A stretch of 64,000 bases of DNA. Source: Desulfocucumis sp964643075. GTDB taxonomy: Bacteria; Bacillota; Desulfotomaculia; Desulfotomaculales; Desulfocucumaceae. The notes below the pieces were generated by a model. It did not search any database and had not been told where the DNA came from. It was given only the letters and a program-made list of their open reading frames with translations. The DNA is taken from the NCBI GenBank assembly GCA_964643075.1, contig CAZXQO010000019.1, positions 1-64,000 of the forward strand, read 5' to 3'. Shown here one piece after another: positions 42,176-51,000 of the stretch (positions are counted from its first letter, which is position 1; each line of letters opens with the position of its first letter). A program made the translations under genes and the position numbers.

Positions 42176-43321
42176 TTAATTGGCGTTTACCGGCATATTG
42201 TCGGTTAGAGAGTTGACGTTGGTAACGGCAGCCCGCTCCCCGGCCTTAAGTCCGTTTAAAATTAGTATTTCGGAATCGTTTTTCAGCCCGGTTTTCACCA
42301 CGCGCTTTGTTGCAATATTATCTTTGATGACATAGACATAGCTTTCCCCGTTGTTTTGTACTACCGCTGCCGATGGGACTACAACTCCTTTTATTTTTAT
42401 GTCCATAGAGGCATGGGCGGATAACCCTGCCATCAGTCTGCCATTGTTGTTAATGGCGATTTCCGCGGGGAATACCTCACCTGTGTTGACAGCAATCGGC
42501 CCGATGCTGGAAATAGTCCCTTTGAATTTAGTGCCCGGGTAGCTGTCGATGGTAACGTTCATTTCCTGGCCGACTGCCAAAAGCGGTAATACGTCCTGGG
42601 CCACAGTGCATTTCATTTTCAGAATTGAGGTGTCTACGATGGAAATCACCGGCGCGCCTGGCGAGATCACTTCGCCAACGTTGACACTCTGGCTGGTCAG
42701 GATACCGTTTATGGGACTTTTGATGGTGGCATTATTAATCTGGACCTCGATATTTTTGATATTGGCACTGGCTGTGTTGATCGCTGCCTGAGCCTGGTTC
42801 TGGGCGGGGCCGGAAGCATTTTCAAACTGGTTTTTGGCAGTATTCAGCTTGTCCGTCACATCATCCAGCTGGCTTTGGGGTACTGCGCCCGACTCAAAAA
42901 GGACCTTGGTCCGATCATAAAGTTTTTGTGCCGCATCAAGGTTTATCTGTGCTAAAGAAACCTGGCTCCGGGCTGACTGCGCTGCTGCCTCAGCTGACTG
43001 CAAACCGGCTTCTGCCTGCAAAAGCTGGGCGCTTAATGTTTTCGTATCTAGCTGCATAAGGGTATCCCCAGCCTTAACGGCGCTTCCGACGTGGAACCCC
43101 AATTTAGTTACCTGCCCCAGTATATTACTTGATATATCAACTGTCTGTGCCGGCACCAGAACGCCGCTGAGTTCTAGCTTTGTCGCCAATTCCTGGTTAC
43201 CGGCAACCGCTGTCGTTACCGCCACTGTCTTGTCCCCATTCCGGCCGGCACATCCGGAGACGGTGATGATTAGAAGCACTGCCGCCAAAATTGTCAGGAA
43301 TATTTTAATTCGCTTTTGCAT
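42176..43321 (-). CDS. HlyD/RND-type efflux adaptor lipoprotein
   Basis: A 381-aa periplasmic-adaptor-like protein. The signal peptide ends in a lipobox, ITVSGC, so it is probably anchored by a lipid on the outer face of the membrane. A biotinyl-lipoyl-like fold (GSAVKAGDTLMQLDTKTL), a long coiled-coil hairpin (residues ~95-190, Ala/Gln-rich), the second lipoyl half (KSPINGILTSQSVNVGEVIS) and beta-barrel domains follow. In Gram-positives such proteins work with ABC exporters, here with the pair downstream. Confidence 0.87.
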   Translation of the reverse strand: MQKRIKIFLTILAAVLLIITVSGCAGRNGDKTVAVTTAVAGNQELATKLELSGVLVPAQTVDISSNILGQVTKLGFHVGSAVKAGDTLMQLDTKTLSAQLLQAEAGLQSAEAAAQSARSQVSLAQINLDAAQKLYDRTKVLFESGAVPQSQLDDVTDKLNTAKNQFENASGPAQNQAQAAINTASANIKNIEVQINNATIKSPINGILTSQSVNVGEVISPGAPVISIVDTSILKMKCTVAQDVLPLLAVGQEMNVTIDSYPGTKFKGTISSIGPIAVNTGEVFPAEIAINNNGRLMAGLSAHASMDIKIKGVVVPSAAVVQNNGESYVYVIKDNIATKRVVKTGLKNDSEILILNGLKAGERAAVTNVNSLTDNMPVNAN

Positions 43322-43342
43322 ACGGAAACCTCATTTCACTGG

Positions 43343-44041
43343 TTATTTGACATGGATTTTGACTGTTGCATTCATACCGGGCATGAGAGTCAAATTATTT
43401 ATATCCGTGATAGATATCTTTACCGGTATCAACTGGGTAACTTTAGAGAAAGTTCCACTGGTATTCAGGGACGGAAACTGATTGAAGGCCGACTCCGTAA
43501 CCTGACCAATGCTCGCAACATAACCAGTGAAGGATTTATGTGGGTAGGCGTCGATTTTGATATCGACTTTTTGACCCGGCTTGATATTCAAAATATCTGT
43601 TTCTTCAATATTTGCCTTGATGTAAATATGGGCAGTATCCGCAATCGTTGCAATCTCCATACCGGGCGAAATAACCTCACCCTTGACGATATTTGACTGC
43701 ACAACCTTGCCATCAATGGGAGATTTGATCTCCGCTTTGGAGATAAGGGAATCCGCTGTGCTCGCCAGCGTCCCGGGGTTCATTGCAGTACTGGTGACCA
43801 ACATGCCGACGTCCTGTTTTCCCAGTACTTGTCCCGCTTTTACATAATCCCCTTCCTTGACGTCCCAATTGATCACTTTACCGGTGACCTCCGGTGTCAG
43901 CGTTACTGTGTCGGATGCTATTTGGGCGTTTTCGGTAGAGAAGAAGTTGATGCTCTCATAATAGTAGTAACCAACCCCTGCCCCTCCACCGGCAAGAATG
44001 AGCACTATCAGTATGAGCAGTACTTTCTTAAGTTTTTTCAT
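43343..44041 (-). CDS. HlyD-like membrane-anchored adaptor, short form
   Basis: A 232-aa protein with one N-terminal membrane helix (VLLILIVLILAGGGAGVGYYYY) and HlyD lipoyl halves (VKEGDYVKAGQVLGKQDVG and KSPIDGKVVQSNIVKGEVIS). It has almost no coiled-coil insert, followed by a beta-barrel domain. It resembles EmrA-like adaptors with a shortened hairpin. ATG 44041 has GGTGG upstream; TTG 44059 is less likely. Having two adaptors of different length for one ABC pair is unusual. Confidence 0.82.
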   Translation of the reverse strand: MKKLKKVLLILIVLILAGGGAGVGYYYYESINFFSTENAQIASDTVTLTPEVTGKVINWDVKEGDYVKAGQVLGKQDVGMLVTSTAMNPGTLASTADSLISKAEIKSPIDGKVVQSNIVKGEVISPGMEIATIADTAHIYIKANIEETDILNIKPGQKVDIKIDAYPHKSFTGYVASIGQVTESAFNQFPSLNTSGTFSKVTQLIPVKISITDINNLTLMPGMNATVKIHVK

Positions 44042-44097
44042 TCCATTGACCACCTTCAAAGATTTTTGAGTTTATATACCCTGGCCTGCTTTTCTTC

Positions 44098-44565
44098 CTA
44101 CTTGACAATTTGCAGGATCTCATGGATTCTCTTCAGCATTTGCCCCAGTTCGTCCAGTTTCGTGTCGGGAAGCGCGCTGAGCCTTTCAGTCAGGGCAAGT
44201 TTTATCTCTGCCCGTAATCTCTCAACCGTGTTTCTGCCGGAATCAGTGATTTCCAGGCGCACGATGCGTCTATCATCTTTATCTGTTTTTTTAACCAGAA
44301 GACCATGGTCAATCAGCTTGTTAATCAGGGGCGTTAGCTGCTGTTTTGAGATCCGCATCTCACCGGCTAATTCCGACATCGGCAGTGAACCTTTCCGGTA
44401 CAGGATTGATACCGCAAAGAATTGAAAAGAGCTTAACCGGGAGCGTGTGATCTGGTCGAATGGCCGAAAAAATTTCTCGCGTATGTACGCCAAAAGTGTC
44501 AGGAAGTCGCCGGCCACATTTTCCAGGTTAACTATTTCAATCCCTCCCTTAGATTTGGTGTTCAT
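44098..44565 (-). CDS. MarR-family repressor of the efflux operon
   Basis: A 155-aa winged-helix regulator: SSFQFFAVSILYRKGSLPMS, then ELAGEMRISKQQLTPLINKL as recognition helix and VKKTDKDDRRIVRLEITDSG as wing. It is the first gene of the efflux operon and probably represses it until a ligand binds. No ribosome site precedes ATG 44565; the promoter places the transcript start almost at the ATG, so a leaderless mRNA is likely. Confidence 0.88.
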   Translation of the reverse strand: MNTKSKGGIEIVNLENVAGDFLTLLAYIREKFFRPFDQITRSRLSSFQFFAVSILYRKGSLPMSELAGEMRISKQQLTPLINKLIDHGLLVKKTDKDDRRIVRLEITDSGRNTVERLRAEIKLALTERLSALPDTKLDELGQMLKRIHEILQIVK

Positions 44566-44572
44566 TATGATT

Positions 44573-44617
44573 AATATATAATGAATAAAAGAAATAGTAA
44601 ATAATTATTTACTATTT
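44573..44617 (-). promoter_or_regulatory. efflux-operon promoter covered by a 26-bp palindrome
   Basis: On the minus strand TTTACT (44596-44601) and TATATT (44573-44578) are spaced 17 bases. A perfect 26-bp palindrome (44592-44617, half-site AAATAGTAAATAA) covers the -35 box, an ideal site for MarR repression. The -10 lies 7 bases from the marR ATG. Confidence 0.7.
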
Positions 44618-44622
44618 TGGAT

Positions 44623-44874
44623 TAGTACTACAGCGTAGTATTGCTTATTTCGCTATGCCCGCTACGCCATGGGGACGGTTCCATCGCTTTCCCGATTAAG
44701 GTATGGGGACACACCTCTATTTAGGGCTAGACTTTGGGGTTGGAGGAATGTCCCCGATTCTACTTCGCTGCGCTTCGGAAGCATACGTTGGGGACATTCC
44801 CCGCAGGGGTGTGTCCCCGTACCTTATAACCGTCCCCATGGCTCCGCTAACTTTTAGTATACGCTGTAGTATTA
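44623..44874. mobile_element. MITE-like palindromic repeat, full copy C
   Basis: A 252-bp element with terminal inverted repeats TAGTACTACAGCGTA and TACGCTGTAGTATTA (14 of 15 complementary). Inner arms such as GGGGACACACCTCT, TGTCCCCG and AACCGTCCCCATGGCTCCGC make it largely self-complementary. No coding frame for a transposase. Partial copies lie at 32577 and 36785. Confidence 0.78.
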
Positions 44875-44893
44875 GGTAAACTTTTGAAAAAAA

Positions 44894-44910
44894 ATCCTGC
44901 CAGGCAGGAT
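44894..44910. promoter_or_regulatory. 17-bp palindrome upstream of the Tc toxin genes
   Basis: ATCCTGCCAGGCAGGAT is a perfect palindrome around a central A, 126 bases before the tcBC start. It may be an operator or a small terminator hairpin. No convincing promoter was found in 44911-45035. Confidence 0.35.
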
Positions 44911-45035
44911 CTAAATGGTTTGATGTTCAAATTATTGCAATAAGGAAGAAAAATGGATGTCAGCTTGTGATACTTTCGTAATGTTCAACGGCAATGGCGA
45001 TATATAGTAAAACCCCTATTTTGGGAGGCTGAATT

Positions 45036-48000
45036 ATGGAAAGCCAAGAGCAACTGCGCAGCAGAAACTCTTCTATTGGAAAGAGCGATGCCCTACCCGG
45101 GAAATCGTCTCTGAAAGCAGGAAGCGAAACAGAGCATCATCAAAGCGCGCCTCAAATAACTCTCCCCAAGGGCGGAGGCGCTTTAAAGGGGATTGATGAA
45201 AAATTCACTGTAAATGCCGCCAACGGCACCTGCAGCTTCAGCATCCCGCTGCCGCTGTCCAAGAGCCGGAGTGATTTTGCTCCTTCTCTCGCTCTCGGCT
45301 ACAACTCGGGGTCCGGAAACAGCGCCTTTGGCCTTGGTTGGGGCATGGAGCTGCCGTCAATCCAGAGAAAAACAGATAAACAGTTGCCCCTTTATCAGGA
45401 TGACAACCCCGAAAGTGATGTCTTCATGTTCGGCCCGGAAGACCTGGTGCCTGCCATGATCCAGGATCAGAGCGGCAATTGGGAATATGACGATATTACA
45501 ACGCCTTCCGGTTTCAGTGTAAAACGCTACCAGCACCGCATAGAGAGCAGTTTTGCCAGAATCGAGAGAATCCAAATCAAAGGAGAAAGCGGCTGTTTCT
45601 GGAAGGTAACCACCAGGGATAACACCGTCACGCTTTTTGGGAAATCTCCTCAGGCAAGAATTGCCGACCCTGCAGACGATACCCGCATATTTAAGTGGCT
45701 GCCGGAATTGAGTTACGACGGCAAGGGCAACTGTATTGAGTACGAATACAAGCCCGAGGATCTGGTGAGCGTGCCGCTGGAGCTGCATGAAAAAAACAGG
45801 CGCCTGAACCCATTGCCTTTTACCAACAAATACTTAAAAAGAGTTCGATACGGGAATAAGAACCCATATTACGCCCCGCCGGCAAAACCCTATAATCCGG
45901 ACGCACCGGCAAACCCGGAATATCTTTTCGAATTAGTCTGCGATTACTTCGACCATGACCAGGACCAACCCTTGCCGGGAGTGCAAAAAGCATGGGAATG
46001 CCGTTTTGACCCGTTTTCCGATTACCGGGCCGGATTTGAGATACGCACCTACAGGCTGTGCCGCCGAATCTTGTTTTATAACTTTTTCAAAGAGCTCAGT
46101 TCCGGGCCAGGCCCCGAACCCTATCTGGTCCACTCCCTCAACCTGAGCTATAAGCATTTTCAAAGCCCTGCATCCGATGAAGCTGCCATTTGTTATACGG
46201 AAGCGGATTTCATCACCTCCGTTCAGCAATTCAGCTACCGGAAAAACAGCCTCGGCGCCTATGATCAGAAGGGGCTGCCGCCGGTAGAGTTCCAGTACCA
46301 CGAGCTGGAATGGAATACGGAGATCAAGCAGATCGCGCCGGAATGCGTCGTCAACGCCCCGGCCGGGCTCAGCGGCAACTACCAGTGGGTGGACTTCTAC
46401 AACGAAGGTATTTCCGGTATCCTCACCGAACAGGCCGGGGCCTGGTACTACAAATCCAACCTGGGAAACGGCAGTTTCTCCATCGCCAGACCGGTGGCCC
46501 CAAAGCCTTCCCTGAACGGAATTGCCGCCGGAGCCTTGCAAATTCAGGATCTGGAGGCCAGCGGCAAGAAATACATCGTGAGCCACGCCACAGCTCTGAC
46601 GGGTTACTTTGAACAGACAGATGATGAAGCATGGCTGCCCTTCAGGCCCTTTGAAAAAGTGCCCAACATTGATCTCCGTGACCCAAACGTGAAATTTATT
46701 GACCTGAACGGGGACGGCATGCCCGACATGCTGGTGTCCGAAGAAGATGTGTTTATCTGGTATCCGTCCCAGGGCACCATCGGTTTTGATGCGCCGGAGC
46801 TTGCTATCAAGCCCCTTGATGAAGAGCAGGGCCCGCGGATTGTATTTGCGGATGGCACCCAATCGATTTTCCTGGCAGACATAAGTGGCGACGGCCTAAC
46901 CGACATTGTGCGCATTCGCAATGGGGAATTATGCTACTGGCCGAACCTGGGCTACGGTAAATTCGGCGCCAAGGTGAACATGAGCAATGCTCCTATTTTC
47001 GATACGCCCGACGCCTTCAATCCATCCTACCTGCACCTGGCAGATATCAGCGGTACCGGTGCCACCGACATACTCTATCTGGGCCGGAACAGGTGTAGGG
47101 CCTGGAACAACCTAAGCGGCAATGCCTGGGGAGATGCCCGGGAGATAGAACCCTTCTTTCCCAGCGAATGGCCCAACCAGTTGTCTGTGGTCGACCTGCT
47201 GGGTAACGGAACCGCCTGCATCGTCTGGTCTTCGCCATTGCCCGGTTACTCCGGCGCGCCCATGCGCTACATTGATCTGATGGGGGGCAAAAAGCCTTTC
47301 ATCATGTGCGGCTACAAGAACAATCTGGGCAAGGAAACCAGCATCCTCTATAAGAGCTCCAGCTATTACTACCTGAAAGATAAACAGGAAGGCTTGCCGT
47401 GGATCACCAGGCTGCCTTTCCCGGTACAGTGTGTCAGCCGGGTGGAGGTCAGAGAAACGGTTACCAATGCCTGCTTCGTCAACGAATACCGGTACCGTCA
47501 CGGATATTACGACCACGCCGAGCGAGAGTTTCGCGGTTTCGGGATGGTTGAGCACACCGACACTGAAACCTTTGACAACTTTGTAAAAAACGCGGCTTCC
47601 AACATCGTAGACGTCGAGCCGTTGCACCAGCCCCCGGTGCTCACAAAGACCTGGTACCATACCGGCGCCTACGTACGTCACGACACCATACTGAAGCAAT
47701 TTGAGCCTGAGTACTACCGGAACACCCATTTTGCTGAATACCGCCTGCCGGAACCAGAGATAGAGATCAAGACGACAAAGCCTTACAGCCTGTCCGCAGA
47801 GGAACTCCGGGAAGCATACAGGGCGTGCAAGTCCATGGTGCTGAGGGAGGAAGTCTACGCCCGGGACGGCACGGGGCAAGCAAGTCAGCCCTATTACACG
47901 GCAGAGCACAACTGTTGGATCGGGCTGCTGCAGCCCAAACAGGAGAATAGGCACGCCGTGTTTCTGGTGCGCGAAAGCGAGTCCATAAACTACCACTACG

Positions 48001-51000
48001 AGCGGAACCCGGCGGAACCGAGAGTAGCCCATACGCTGCACCTGGAAATAGATGAGGTGGGGAATGTTAAAAAGTCTGCAGGCATTGTTTATCCGAGAGC
48101 ACGGGTAAACGCCGGTCTGCCCCAGGAGGTAAAGGATGAACAGGCCAGGCTGGGCATACTCCTGACCGAAAACGAGTTTACCAGTGATATCAAGACCGAT
48201 GCTGCCTACCGCCTGCGGCTGACTGCCGAGACCAGCACTTATGAATTGACGGGGAAACAGCCGGGAGGCCGGTTTTTCACCCTGGCAGAGGTAAGAGACG
48301 CAGTTGCCCGGGCTGCCACGTTTGTTCCGTCCGGCTCCGGGGTACAGAAGCGGCTCCTGAAACGGACCAGGATGCTGTATCTGAAAAACGACCTGAGCGG
48401 TCCATTGCTGCTGGGGAAAATCGAATCGCTGGGTCTTGTTTACGAAACCTACAAGTTGGCATTGACCACATCCATGCTCAACGACATTTACGACTCCAGG
48501 GTGAACGGCAACATGTTGACCGAGGGGGGGTACCGTTCCTCCGCAAGTCTTGAGTCCCTGAAGTTGTTCCCGCCGGCCGTTGCCGGCGAAGAATGGTGGG
48601 TACCCTCGGGCACTACCGGTTATTCTGATAATCCGGAACAGCATTTTTACCTGCCTGACCGTTATATTGACCCTTTCAACAAAACCACCAGGTTGACTCA
48701 CGATCCCGATTACCATCTGTATATCATGGAAACCGAAGATGCGCTGGGCAACAGGACAAGCGTGGAAAGCTTTGATTTCCGGGTACTGGCGCCTGAGATG
48801 GTGAAAGACAGCAACGGCAACTACTCCGAGGTATGCTTCGATATTCTGGGGCTCGTGGTTGGCACGGCTCTCAAGGGCAAAGGCGATGAAGCCGATGATT
48901 TGAACGACTTCCGGGCAGACTTGACCCAGGCCGAGATCGACGGTTTCTTCACCGACCCGGCAGCGCACGGGGCGGACTTGCTGCAGCATGCCACTAGCCG
49001 TTTCGTTTACGATTTTTCCAAATCCCCGACCGTGGCCGGCGTCATCCTGAGGGAAACCCATCACCAGGAAACGCTGCAGACAGGCGTGCCCTCAAAACTG
49101 CAGTACGGCTTCGAATATTCGGACGGACTCGGGCATATAGCCATGAAGAAAGCTCAGGCGGAACCGGGTGTGGCCAAACATCTGGACGCGGCCAACCACA
49201 TGGTGGACGTGGATACGACTCCCAACCTGCGCTGGGTGGGGACGGGCCGTACCGTGCTCAACAACAAGGGCAAACCGGTCAAGCAGTATGAGCCATACTT
49301 CAGTGCCACGCACCGGTACGAAAACGCCAGAGAGCTGGTGGAGATCGGGGTCACGCCCGTAATGTACTACGACCCGGTGGGGCGACTGATCAGGACCGAC
49401 TTTCCTAACGGCACATTCAGCAGGGTGGAATTCGACGCCTGGCTGCAAAAGACTTACGATGCCAACGATACGGCGAAGGACAGCAGCTGGTACGAGGAGC
49501 GGAACAACGGCCCCCTGGCTGCAGATCCCGCCGAGCGTGATGCTGCGCTAAAAACTGCTCTTCACTTCGATACCCCGCTGGAGGAGCATCACGATTCAAT
49601 GGGGCGGAGTGTGTATTCCCTCGCCCACAACCGCTTTACCGATATTGATACCGGAGATGTCGTCGAAGAACAACTCTCCACCTTTATCAAGCTTGATATC
49701 GAAGGCAACCAGCAATTCATAGATGACGCCCGGAACAACCGGGTGATTGAATATAAGCATGACATGCTCGGCGGAGCCGCTTACCAGCACAGCATGGATG
49801 CCGGCGAATACCGGGTGCTCAACGATTGCCTGGGCAAGCCAATCTATCAATGGAACAGCAAGGATGCAATGCTGCATTTCAGGTACGACGCCCTGCGCCG
49901 CAATACGGAACTGGCAGTCACTGAAGCCGGCAGGCCGGCATTCACAGCCAAAAGGACTGTTTACGGTGAAAGCGCTCCCGCTTCCCAGTTGGGTAATTTG
50001 AGGGGACAGGCCTGGAAGCAGTACGACGGCGGAGGTGTCGTTTTTTATGACGGATACGACTTTAAGGGAAATCTCATGCTCAGCAGGCGTCAACTATGCG
50101 TGGATTATAAGCAAACAACTGACTGGACCGATATTGCCGTGGTGGCGCTGGAACCGGCTCAGTATGTGTCGGAGACGAGTTGCGACGCACTGAACAGGCC
50201 GGTGCTGATCAAAAACCCGGAAAAGAGCGTGATCACGTATGTATATAATGAAGCGTCGCTGTTAAATGAGGTGCGGGTGAGCGTCAGGGGAAGGCCGGCA
50301 GAGCAATACGTTCAGAATATCGATTACAACGAGAAGGGACAGCGTACCGGCATCCTGTACGGCAACGGCGTGAGCACAAGTTACGAATACAATCCGCTGA
50401 CGTTCAGGGTCAAACACATTCTCACAACCCGCGACAACGGCGCCGGAACTTTACAGGACTTATGGTATACATACGACCCGTCGGGTAACATCACCCGGAT
50501 CACCGATGATGCCCAGCAAACGATTTATTACGACGGAATGGTTGTCCGCCCGGACAGCGACTACACCTACGATGCCCTGTACCGGCTGGTCAGGGCGGCC
50601 GGCAGGGAGCATGAGGGGCAAAATCTGCCGGTCAGCCAGTACGACGCCAACCGCAGGTTTAATTCCCACCCCAACGACGGCAGCAAGATGCGCAGCTATG
50701 TGCAGTACTATACATACGACAAAGCGGGCAACATGCTGCAGATGATTCACCGGGCGGCAAATAACACTGCGGGCAACTGGACCAGGACCTTCACCTGTCA
50801 AGCTGACAACAACCGCCTCGACAGCACCCGGGTGGGGTCGGCACTGCCGGACCCATACCAGTTCGACTTGCATGGCAACATGATCTCCATGCCTCACTTA
50901 AGCGCCATGAACTGGAATTACGAGAACCACCTGCAGAGCGTAAACCGCAGTCCGAACAACCAGGAAAGCGATTTTAACAAGGCCTGGTATGTCTATAATG

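Noticed and set aside
47112..49064. 650-aa open frame on the minus strand inside the TcB-TcC gene
   Set aside because: It is antisense to a clearly conserved toxin coding frame. Its length follows from GC-rich codon bias; no ribosome site or family motif was seen. The same holds for 45933-46862, 50460-50897 and 59131-60087.
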